Shown piece after piece: positions 1 through 9,588 of a DNA stretch of 64,000 nt. Positions within the stretch are counted from its first letter, which is position 1. Every line of letters starts with the position of its first letter. The stretch is taken from NCBI RefSeq assembly GCF_000001735.4, contig NC_003076.8, positions 186,001 to 250,000 of the forward strand. Reading direction: 5' to 3'. Position numbers and translations under genes: made by a program. The notes under the pieces are model-generated. The model searched no databases. It was not told the DNA's origin and was given only the letters and a program-made list of their open reading frames with translations. Source of the DNA: Arabidopsis thaliana (taxonomy: Eukaryota; Streptophyta; Magnoliopsida; Brassicales; Brassicaceae).

Positions 1-244
1 TACAGAAGGTAGCAACGACGACAACGCAAGACCAAGGGTCTTCAGAAGTGGAATTGTTCCTGACGTTCTCAGATGCAACAACGCTTCCATGGCGATAATC
101 GTACTCAGAACGATTCCACGGTGGACGATCACGATGATCAAAACCGGAATCGTTGCCGTGATGTTCAAAGCGATGAAAGCCGGTTTCTTCACGGGTCACA
201 GGCGGAGAAGAAGAAGAAGATGGGAGAGAATCCGGTAGAGACAT
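1..244 (-). CDS. APD2: APD-family RING/U-box protein, N-terminal part only
   Basis: Reading leftwards from the ATG at 242-244, an open frame of 81 codons runs to the window edge without a stop. It begins MSLPDSLPSSSSSPPVTREE, is rich in Ser, Pro, His and Asp, and ends entering a hydrophobic stretch (PWSCVVVVATFC). Plant APD proteins (ABERRANT POLLEN DEVELOPMENT) have this layout: a short polar N terminus, membrane segments, and a C-terminal RING finger acting as an E3 ubiquitin ligase in endomembranes. The RING itself is outside the window, so the function rests on the N terminus and on the neighbourhood, which matches AT5G01450. The symbol comes from memory. It is divergent from the LMBR1-like gene, with a shared spacer of about 580 bp. 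Confidence 0.7.
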   Translation of the reverse strand, partial: MSLPDSLPSSSSSPPVTREETGFHRFEHHGNDSGFDHRDRPPWNRSEYDYRHGSVVASENVRNNSTSEDPWSCVVVVATFC

Positions 245-822
245 GTTGTCGCGAATCGATGAGAGGAATGAAGAAATTGAAGAGATAAAGGTAAAACCCT
301 AACCTTAGGTTTGGGGTTAATGTTGTTGAGGAACGAAGGATGATTTGAACGACGGGTCGGCTTCTTCTCTTTCTTCATCGTCACGTTGAACGGTGGATTC
401 ACAAAACTTGGAGAGAGACGACGACTTTGGAAAAAGTAAAACATTTATTTTCTTATCTTAATAGAAATTTAAAGATAAAAAACATTTTCGAAGAATCTCT
501 TTTTGGTTTGGAGTTAGGACAGGCTGGTCTGGTCTCGTTTTACGCAATTACTGTAACACCCTCATTCCCATCTGTCATCAGCTACGGTATATTCGTAAAT
601 ATGACATTTAAGTGAGGGCTTATCCGTAAATAACCGAAGCGAGTCACATACCTGGACGCAGTCTTCGTTTCTCATTCCAGTCTGGTTTTCGACATACGGA
701 AAAAAAAAACCAGATCTACAAAAATAAATAATCCCCAAATTGAATTTCAAATTTCGAAGCTTCAAGAAACCCTAATTTTTCTCAATCTAAGCTGAGGTTT
801 GGGATCTCGTACATTGCACGCG
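245..822. other. Divergent promoter and leader spacer
   Basis: This is the shared spacer between the APD-type gene (-) and the LMBR1-like gene (+). It should contain both 5' leaders. I see no further gene and no clear TATA box on either side. Confidence 0.5.
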
Positions 823-3800
823 ATGGGAGATTTCAATCTCGCTCTCGTGATTGTTGCGATCGTAGTTTGCGTCATTGTTTTCATCTCCAGTATCTACCTC
901 CTCGTCAACTATCAGCATCCAGATGATGCAAACCAGGCTTATTTCCCCAAATTCGTTGTTGTTTTTGGTTTATCCATTGCTATGATCTCTATTCTCATGT
1001 TACCGGCGGATGTGGCTAACCGGCATGCTTGTCGACATTCGATTTACAACGGCGCTTGTAATCTCACCTTACCTATGAAGGATCTTTGGCTTGCCGTTTA
1101 CATTGTTGACGCTGTGCTTGTCTTCTTCATCATCCCCTTCGCTATGTTTTTCTATGAAGGCGACCAGGACAAGTTTGTTTCTCCACGATTTTTTTTTTTT
1201 TTTTTTTGAGTTATTATTAGTTGGTAATGTAAAGTTGTTGATGTTGTGGGCTTGTGTTTTTTACTGCAGGGCTCTTGGGAAGAGGATAAAGAGTGCTTTG
1301 ATTTGGGTGGTTACTACAGCTGTTGTTTGTGCTCTGGTTCTTGGAATTTTATACGGTTAGTTGTTACTGTTTGGTTTCTTTTGTAGATTTTGAGCTTCAT
1401 TTTCTTCCTGGTTTGAGGAAAATTACTGAGATTATGTTGGAGTGGTGATTGAACCAATAGTGGGATTGTGAAAAGGGTGGTCTTCTGATGTTCTTCTTAT
1501 TTGCATTAGTGATTTATAATGTAATTCTACAAATGTATTAGGAGTCATTGGGAAGGTGGACTTCTCTGTAAGGCACTTGTCTTCTGCCACGACTACTTTC
1601 CCTACTTCATGGCAGTTTTCAAATAATCAACCTTGCATTGGTAACACTGCTCGTCAGGTAATACTTTAAATTTTCTTGCATTCTTGTTATGAGTTTTTCT
1701 TTCGTTAGTCTCTATGCAAAATATATTTCAGTATGTAAAATATCTTCTCTTCTCCTTGGTATATTGATCGGCAGTGCTCAGCATATACAGCTAATGCTGC
1801 GTCTGAAAAGACATGGTCCATGCGTACTACGTTTCCAGAATATGTTGTTGCTCTTGCTACAATCGTTGGGTCAGTGCTCTTCACGGTATGTACATCTCTC
1901 TATTAGGTGTTTTGTGTTAAAAGTTTCACCTCATTGTCTTGGAAGGCATATAATCTTTCTCATATTAAGGCTTGGTTGTGTTCTCTTGCAGTTAAAAGAC
2001 TTTTGGTAGCTGTGATTTTTTGCTTTCCTCTAAAGATTCTGAGAAACTCTTTTATCTCAAATGTTGTAGATATTTGGTGGTGTTGGTATTGCTTGCCTAC
2101 CCTTGGGCCTTATCACTGCATTCATCAGGCGACCAAAGGCTGTTATCACTCGGTCACAGTATATAAAGGTTCATTTGTGCTGGTTATTGTTGTCTACTTG
2201 TCTTCATGCAAAGCTTTTCTAAAGAATACATGTACACTTCGGGTAGTTGGCAGTGTTAGTGGCCTGACAAGTCATCTAATTGTTTTTCAGGAAGCAACTG
2301 AACTAGGTAAAAAGGCAAGAGATCTAAAGAAAGCAGCTGATGCACTTCACCAGGAAGAACGAAGTGGTGCTAAGGGAAGGAAGTGGAGGAAAAATGTGAA
2401 AGCAGTTGAAAAGGTACACCATCATATCTAAGGGTTTGGGGTCTTATTTCAAATCTGTTCCATGTCTACAAAGGTGGCTGATACCTCTGTTGATATTGGT
2501 TGCTGATGTGTAGTGGCGCTTTTGGCCGTAGGGGCAGTTACTTAGGTGATCATTCATAGTAAAAAGCTCGCCAAAAAGTAGAAACCAGTTCTGCTATAGG
2601 CCCACTAATATTGGCAGCTTGATGCATATCTGATTGTAGATTTGAAGTCTTAACTACTCTTAATTGGATTTCATTGCTTTCATGTATCCTGTAGGAGTTG
2701 CTCCAATTGGAAGAAGATGTGAACCTCTTAGAAGAGATGTATCCGCAAGGAGAGCAGGTAAAGATGACTATACCTCAGTATTTTATCTATCTAAAGAATT
2801 CTGTAATCCAATATTTGCCTTGCCTCGTCCATTTTCCAGGCAGAGACTGCTTGGGCCTTCACTGTCCTGGGATACTTGGCCAAGTTTGTTCTTGGAATCT
2901 TAGGGTTTGTATTTTACTTAATCTTCTTAGTACTTTGATGTTTTCACTCTATTAGTCCTCGGTTAAGCTCTTATTAAATAATTTCTTTTTTTGCTTGTTG
3001 AAGATTAATTGTTTCTGTGGCTTGGATTGCTCACATCATCATATATCTACTTGTTGACCCTCCCCTCTCTCCTTTTCTGAATGAAGTTTTCATCAAACTG
3101 GATGACGTCTGGGGTAACTTCATTTTCTGATCTTGTTATGCTACTCTATACCTTGTTCCTTTTGTGTCTGACCTGGCTCTGTGTTCATACATGTGACATT
3201 TTCTTGTTCACTAGGTCTTCTTGGCACAGCTGCCTTTGCTTTCTTCTGTTTCTATCTCCTACTTGCTGTTATTGCTGGGGCAATGATGCTTGGTTTGAAG
3301 CTGGTCTTCATTACCATTCATCCAATGAAGTAATTCATCTTGTAGTTTTGAAATGTTTTTTGCTATTTCAGAGATCTTTCTGTTTTCTTCTGGTTTCTCA
3401 TAAGCCTAATTAACTTGTTTCAGATGGGGAGCCACTCTTATGAACTCTTTTCTCTTTAATGTCGGTCTCATTCTCCTCTGTTCTATCAGGTAGGCTTCTT
3501 AGTTCTCATATTTCCCGTCAGCTGATAGCATCAAAAGTATGTATTAACTTTTATTCTTACAATCGACTATTGTGGCTCACTGAAATTCCAGTGTGATTCA
3601 ATTCTGCGCCACTGCATTTGGATATTATGCTCAAGCCACCGCCGCTCAGGAGATATTTGGCCACACTTTGCAGTCCCTTCGCGGTATTAAGTACCTCTAC
3701 AAGTAAGTAATATCGGGTTTTTGCAAATAAAGGTCTCACTTGTGTACATAAGACTGATGATAATCTTCCCTTTCTTATCGGTATCTTTCAGGTACAATGT

Positions 3801-4008
3801 GTTCCAGATCGGGTTTGTTGTCCTCGCTGGATTGACCTTTTTATATTACATTGCCTTTGTAAGTCCCTTAAATCCTCTCGGTTTTCTGTTCCATTATATA
3901 GTTCTGTGTCATTAGTCAGAGATCTTTAAACTCATGCTTTTGGTGGGTATTTTTTGGCAGGGATGGAGAAGAAAAAAGCCGAGCGGCAGATTCCAGCTCT
4001 CTACCTAA
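823..4008 (+). CDS. LMBR1-like multi-pass membrane protein
   Basis: There are fourteen coding exons: 823-1172, 1270-1355, 1542-1657, 1775-1885, 2070-2168, 2291-2413, 2695-2757, 2840-2904, 3004-3113, 3215-3329, 3424-3489, 3592-3702, 3792-3858 and 3961-4008. They join in frame to 509 residues. The protein starts MGDFNLALVIVAIVVCVIVF, so the first membrane helix lies at the very N terminus. Further hydrophobic helices follow, with a charged coiled-coil-like loop encoded by exons 6-7 (about residues 255-320) and a basic tail ending GRFQLST. This is the LMBR1/LIMR family, whose animal members include a lipocalin-1 receptor and an ER/plasma-membrane regulator. The plant role is not known to me. An upstream in-frame TTG at 799 was ignored in favour of the ATG at 823. 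Confidence 0.93.
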
Positions 4009-4952
4009 TGTAAATCTCTTCTTTTGATTTTATCGTTTATGTTTCCTCGTCTCTGGGATCGATCGCGTGCCACTGAGGATTGCTGTGTCCACAATTATAC
4101 CGAGATTGGTCTCATGATCTGTGCAAGTGGTCTTATATCATAAGAACAAGCACCTGCCCAAAAAGCTTCTCTTTCTTCTGCTTCTCTTTGCTGCTGAGGT
4201 TTGTTTTCATTTCACTTGAATGTAAAATTATTCTTCTTTTTCTCTTATCTTTTCTCCTGTATCTATTGCTTTATTTTTGTTTGATTAATTACAAGAAAGA
4301 TCTCTTTGTCGCCGTCTTCTCATGGCCTATTGAATGATTTCGAATACTTTCTTGTAACCATTACTTGGTTGAGAGTTTAGACTGTCAGAACAAATTCAGG
4401 TTTTGGAGTTATTTGTGTGTATAGTGTGATGACAAGAGACTTCATACCATTGTTGCATTTCTATTATGTGGGAAACCAAAATTTCTCCTTGTTATGGACC
4501 AATCTCAAATTCTCAATGGTACTTTGACTAGAGTTTTGATTTTAGCCGTTCGGTTTTTTTTTTGGTTCGGCAAAATCGTTCGTTTGGTTCGAGAAGTCTC
4601 TTCAAACTTGAAAACCTACAGTACTTTTGTTTGTGCGGTTAGATTGGCAATTGTTTGATTCGGTTCACGCTTAATGCGGCCGGTTTAGATAAAAATACAA
4701 AACAAAATATAGTTTAATTAACAATATGAGAGCGAAAAGAAAGGAAAACTTACGAATTTTGTTTTAAAAAACAGTTAAATAGGAATCGATTTGGCACGAT
4801 TTGGTATGTCTTTGGTTTTGGTAATTTGGTATGGTTAGTAAAATCTCCGGACACTCTGGGAGGGTCAGAGGGTCTCAGAGATGGGAACACATTATATAAA
4901 CCGTTGGAGGAACACAGCCTCTCGCTTAGCTAACAACAACTCAACGAGTGAC
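4009..4952. other. Intergenic: 3' tail, repeat-like tract, promoter
   Basis: This spacer holds the LMBR1-like 3' UTR and the methyltransferase promoter. Around 4545-4690 is a low-complexity tract of repeated TTCGG/TTTGGTTCG words, of the kind often left by old MITE- or Helitron-like insertions in Arabidopsis spacers. I could not define ends or target duplications. Confidence 0.4.
4893..4900 (+). promoter_or_regulatory. TATA box of the methyltransferase gene
   Basis: TATATAAA lies 53 bp before the ATG at 4953, a plausible spacing for a short leader. Confidence 0.6.
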
Positions 4953-6462
4953 ATGGACATCGCCCTCTTCTCACCGGCGTCGCTCTTTGCTGCAGACGGT
5001 GACTCCTCTGGTCAGTGAAATCTCTCTTCTTTCAATTTCTAATTTGATCGAAGGGAGAGAGCCATAATTAGCGAAGTAACTGTAATTTTTATTCTCAGAT
5101 GGAGAGACGACGGAGACGAGCCAGAACTTCGTTGAGAGAAATCATCAGTTTCCTGGAATTGTAATTTCTTCGCTCCCGAATTTCTCTTCTATCGTCTGCT
5201 TTTAGTAATATCAATTCCATATTTAGTTTACGTTCTCCGTTGAGAGTGAAACCTAAGCTTCTGATTTCAGTGATTTTGAGTTCATATAGTGGATTAGGTC
5301 TTAGATTGCTCTGCTTTGGTGTTTAACTAAATTATGTTGCCTTGAAGAAACGAATTCATGAATTCGCTGTGATGTCTTTTGTGAAATAGTTTTCTTACTG
5401 AGATTGAGTTTAAGGTTAGTGTTAGTATTTCAAACAAGTTTATGATTACTTGTTGTTTGAATAGGAACTGCAAATTCGGGAATTTGGTTTCCACCAGCTG
5501 AATGCAAACTTGCTGTGGCCAGGTACATTTGCCTTTGCTGATTGGTTACTGCAGCATCGATATTTGATCGAAAGGCGGCGCTGTCTCGAGATAGGAAGGT
5601 ACTTCCTTGTCTTTTGTCTATTCTTTATGCTTATTTTGTTCAAGGAATCCTGAAAGATGATTGATTTGTGTCTTGGTTACAAGTTGCTTATATGCCAGTG
5701 TCAGTCCACTTATCAGTTTTTATTTATTTTGGTTGTCTTAAAATCAAATGGGCAGTGGCACAGGGGCACTAGCTATATTTCTTAAGAAAGAGTTTAATCT
5801 CGACATAACTACTTCAGATTACAATGATCAAGAGATTGAAGACAATATTGTTCATAACTGTATTGCAAACAAGATTATCCCTTCTCTGCCTCATATCAAG
5901 CGTGAGTTTCCTTATTACTCACAAATGGCGTCGTATGAATTTGATTGTTTTTGCTTTTCTTACATTCTCTTATCTATTATGACAGATACATGGGGTGATG
6001 AATTTCCAATTTCGGAACCAGATTGGGATTTGATCATAGCCAGTGATATCCTTCTATGTAAATACCCATTTCCCATTCGATTTATCGGAAAACTATACAT
6101 ATACATTTTTACATTCGGTTTTTCGCAGATGTGAAACAGTACCCAAACTTGATTAAGTCTCTGACTTTTCTTCTCAAAAAATACAAACCAACCAATGTCG
6201 TTAGTCCAGCAGAAGGTAAGCTAAATGGTCAGTATCCCTTTCATCACCACTCACACACATCAAAAGAAGTCTTAACATTACTCTTTTACCTGTAGGAGCA
6301 GACACAGAACTGCCTCGTCCTGTGTTCTTAATGAGCTGGAGACGAAGAATTGGGAAAGACGATGAGTCTCTATTCTTTACGGGCTGCGAAGAAGCTGGCC
6401 TGGAGGTGAAGCATCTCGGAAACCGAGTTTATTGTATCAAGCTTAGAGAAAGCAACCTCTGA
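4953..6462 (+). CDS. SAM-dependent methyltransferase (METTL21-like, Rossmann fold)
   Basis: The exons are 4953-5010, 5099-5160, 5465-5598, 5756-5901, 5986-6057, 6129-6215 and 6296-6462, giving 241 residues. SAM-binding motif I is LEIGSGTGALAIFL (about residues 80-93), split by the exon 3/4 junction. An acidic post-I region (ITTSDYND) follows, and then a motif-IV-like DLIIASDILLY with the aromatic residue usual in this clade. The order matches the lysine methyltransferases of the METTL21/EEF1AKMT type (methyltransf_16), which act on non-histone proteins. The substrate is not evident. Exon 5 ends in ...ASDILL, with the Y codon completed in exon 6. Confidence 0.88.
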
Positions 6463-6989
6463 AGAATAGGCTGACAAACTCATGAATCATCCACATGCTC
6501 GCCTCTGAAACTAAAGGTTCTGTTTGTTTCTCTCGCTGCTTATTTGGATTTGCTTTTTCTGTCAAAATTAATGTGAAATGAGATAGTGTCGATTCTTAAC
6601 TAATGTTTCCCTTAATCAATTGAATTTGATGGGTGGACGGAAAAAAAAACTGTATTTCATTTGTAGTATAATATGTGGGGAAATTAGTGAAGAAAAGAAC
6701 ATAGAATCAATATTGGCATTTTCTTTCAAAAATGGGGCAATAAGAAAAGAACTATTAATTAGAACTGAGACGATCACACACATAAAGAATCGCATTCTTG
6801 CTTTGCCGTGAGAAAGTTTGAAATGAAAATAAATTGTGATACTTTGCCTGTGTACATACATAAAGAGTCTTGGGCATTGCATATACTTACTATAGCTTCA
6901 GCCAATTGTTGTGACAGCTAAACATTAAATCTTTTCACACAAAAAAAAAAAAAAAAGGGAAAGACTTGTAAGCCTTGAATCTGTAACCC
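6463..6989. other. Intergenic spacer
   Basis: AT-rich spacer with the methyltransferase 3' UTR and the start of the DC1 gene leader. A pure A tract lies at about 6940-6956. No gene seen. Confidence 0.4.
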
Positions 6990-8231
6990 ATGCATCATCT
7001 TGACCACACTCCTTCCGATCGTCTCTTATGCCCAGTAGAACGAATTCAAAAAGATAAAGATGGCAAAGTGACAACAATTAGTGGGGGAATCCATTACATA
7101 ATCAAAAGTTCCTATTTCATTTCTAACGCTGAAGACGAAAAGCCTGTTCATCTCCTCTCCTTGATTCTTCGCAACCGAAAAGAAGACAAGGTACTATCTT
7201 TTACTTTTTGCTATGTTTGTCAGATAGCACTATTAGGTGAAGCCTATTACGTTTACTTCTGCAGCTATTGCCCCAATTACTACCACAAAGAATGTGTTGA
7301 GTCTCCTTCCGTGTTTCATTCCTCTGATCATCCAAAACATCCTCTTCAACTTCTCTGGATTCCCGACATGTCTTTAGAAGAAGAACGTGATAAACGATGT
7401 TGTTCTTGTAAACGTGGCGTAGACGCACTATTTTACTATTGCTCTATTTGCGATTTTGCAGTCCATATGGCATGTGCGGGAAATCCAACATCCCCAACCA
7501 TTGACAATCCAAAAAGGCATAAGCATACCCTTCATTACTTTCCCAGGAAATCCGGTCTGTTTTGCGATGTTTGTGCGTTGGTGGACGATTCTGATTACTT
7601 ATATGTATGTCTCCTATGTGATTTCATTGTCCATAAACGATGTGTCTACTTACCATATGTCATAAAGGTGTCTCGTCACAATCATCGTCTCACTTTTACT
7701 CCCAATCTTCCTTACGAAGAACCAACGGTGACGGATTGTGGAGTTTGTCATGCAAAGATAAACGAAAATTACGGAGAATACTCTTGCACTAAGAAGGGAT
7801 GCGTTTATGCAGTGCATTCCAGATGTGCTATGCAAAGTGATGTGTGTGACGGGAAAAAACTTGAAGGAGAGCCTGAAGAAGTATATGAAGACACTAAAAT
7901 GTTTGAGGAGAAAGGCGATGGGATTATACAGCATCAGAGTCATCCACGTCACCAATTGAGACTTGAAAAAATATTCCACGATGAAAGCCATCATTGTCAA
8001 GCGTGCAGACGTCCTTCTTATGATCATGGTGGTAATGTGTATCGATGTATGCAATGTGATGATTTCATTTTTCATGAATCGTGTGCATATCTTCCTCGTA
8101 CTAAACAATTTATGCTACATGTTCATCCATTGACTCTAGATCCCAGTTACAATTTCATAGATTGGTTCCAATGTGGGAAATGTTATCGTTACTCTTGCGG
8201 TTTCCGGTGCATGTGTTCGTGTGCCGTGTGA
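6990..8231 (+). CDS. DC1 (divergent C1) cysteine/histidine-rich protein, frame-truncated
   Basis: A single intronless frame of 413 codons from ATG 6990. It contains repeated DC1 zinc-binding modules, for example CYVCQ...YFCSYC...YHKEC (about residues 74-102), CCSCKRG...YYCSICDFAVHMAC, FCDVCALV...YVCLLCDFIVHKRC, CGVCHAKI...HSRC and CQACRRPS...YRCMQCDDFIFHESC. DC1 proteins are a large plant family related to diacylglycerol-binding C1 domains. Most have no known ligand. The frame stops in the middle of the next module, just after FQCGKCYRYSCGFRC. The rest of that module and two more lie in the +1 frame immediately downstream (next entry). The gene therefore looks like a longer protein cut short by one extra base near 8214-8217. 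The truncated product may still be made. Confidence 0.8.
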   Translation: MHHLDHTPSDRLLCPVERIQKDKDGKVTTISGGIHYIIKSSYFISNAEDEKPVHLLSLILRNRKEDKVLSFTFCYVCQIALLGEAYYVYFCSYCPNYYHKECVESPSVFHSSDHPKHPLQLLWIPDMSLEEERDKRCCSCKRGVDALFYYCSICDFAVHMACAGNPTSPTIDNPKRHKHTLHYFPRKSGLFCDVCALVDDSDYLYVCLLCDFIVHKRCVYLPYVIKVSRHNHRLTFTPNLPYEEPTVTDCGVCHAKINENYGEYSCTKKGCVYAVHSRCAMQSDVCDGKKLEGEPEEVYEDTKMFEEKGDGIIQHQSHPRHQLRLEKIFHDESHHCQACRRPSYDHGGNVYRCMQCDDFIFHESCAYLPRTKQFMLHVHPLTLDPSYNFIDWFQCGKCYRYSCGFRCMCSCAV

Positions 8232-8805
8232 CTTTTTTCCGGTGTTGGACACACTTTGTGCTTCTATATGTGAGCCGTTTGATCATCACTCTCATCCACA
8301 TTCCTTGTTCATTACTAGTGGTGAACACGAAAGCAAAATCTGTTCCATCTGTCAATCATCGGAGCCACAACCTTTAAATTGTTTGAAATGCGATTTTGTT
8401 TTGTGCTTTTATTGTGCCACTCTTCCTCATAAAGCAAGGTACAAACATGATGAGCATTTCCTCACTTTTTCTTATGAAGAAGATGCAAATGATGAGCTTT
8501 ATGGTTGTGAAATATGCGAGGAAGATATAAATCCAAAGAATGGGTTATATGCATGCAACGAGTGCGGAGTCACACTCCACATCGAATGTTTACTAGGGAG
8601 AGATCCGAATACGACGCCTGGATCATTTTCAAATTCGGTAGGAACGTTGTATATTCTTCCCAACACTTATTCAACTCGACCTATATGCACAACATGCAGA
8701 AGACGTTGTCCGTACCAAATAAAGATAAATTCATCGGGCGGTCCCTATATATTCTGCTCTTTTGATTGCTATCAAAGATTGTGTCGTAGCGAAGACTGGT
8801 CCTAA
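8218..8805 (+). pseudogene. Displaced 3' part of the DC1 gene (+1 frame)
   Basis: From about 8218 the +1 frame is open to a TAA at 8803-8805. It continues the DC1 pattern exactly where the upstream frame stops: PCDFFPVLDTLCASICEPF, then HHSHPHSLF, CSICQSS...LNCLKCDFVLCFYCAT and YGCEICEEDINPKNG...CNECGVTLHIEC. The join falls inside one module, whose consensus is C-x2-C ... F-x-LD-x-LCA. This frame has no convincing start of its own: the first ATG, at 8173, would give a non-DC1 N terminus. I read it as the orphaned C-terminal half of the upstream gene. A sequencing error or a recent allele could look the same. Confidence 0.7.
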
Positions 8806-9588
8806 TGCTTGGGAGGCCTAAAGCAAATCACTAAATATGTGGTCTTCTCGTAAAAGAATTTGTATATGTATTTGTTTTTTTTACTTATATATTTTGAGCT
8901 GTATCAAGGATGGTGTCAGAATCATTCATGTGATTATTTTAAGGTTTTCTTGATTTAGACATCAAATATTTCTAGAAATTTCGAGCGTGTTTCGCAAGTT
9001 CAAGACATAAACTCATGTTTTTAGTTGTTTATAGAACGATGATTATATATATTCGTAAATTTCTTGGGGGATAAGACACGTAAAGACCAACACAACTTAA
9101 TTAGATGAGTCAACAATCATCGTGCATAACTCCAAATTTCTACTTTTTCACTTATTTGACCGTCATCGATATTTTATTTCATTAGTAAAAACACAGGAAG
9201 ATTACTCAAAAGTCTTGAAGTCTTTGATCGTTAAAAATGAACATGTGCAAGGAGACACACAAAAATTCCAAATCAATTATATAATTGCAACTTGCAAAGA
9301 TCGAAGCGATTTCTTCTTATATACGAGTTATTATATGTATAAAAATGATAAGACATAGTAAATGACAGACGCAAAAACATTGACCAAAAGTTGTAAAAAT
9401 GATATAGAAAGACGTCAACACCAACAAAAAAATGATATAGAGAGAAACGTTCGTTTACACGCGTTTTTGTCTATATAAAGTATACATTTATACATCCCTG
9501 GAAATTTTTCAGATTTTCAAAAATCAGATTCAAAGGAAACAGAACACAAAGTTTTGTGGGGTTTGACCAAAGAGAGTCAACGAAGAAG
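8806..9588. other. Intergenic: DC1 3' side and CAX4 promoter
   Basis: AT-rich spacer. Apart from the TATA box listed separately I see no gene. Confidence 0.4.
9472..9480 (+). promoter_or_regulatory. TATA box of CAX4
   Basis: TATATAAAG lies 109 bp before the CAX4 ATG at 9589, which leaves room for a leader of about 80 nt. Confidence 0.6.

Noticed and set aside
799-822. Earlier start for the LMBR1-like protein
   Set aside because: The codon at 799 is TTG. The ATG at 823 begins the conserved family N terminus.
4545-4690. Repeat-like TTCGG/TTTGGTTCG tract as a mobile element
   Set aside because: No terminal repeats, no target-site duplication and no coding remnants found. Listed only as part of the spacer.
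7650-8108. 152-codon open frame on the minus strand inside the DC1 gene
   Set aside because: Antisense to a Cys/His-rich coding region. No family features and no promoter.
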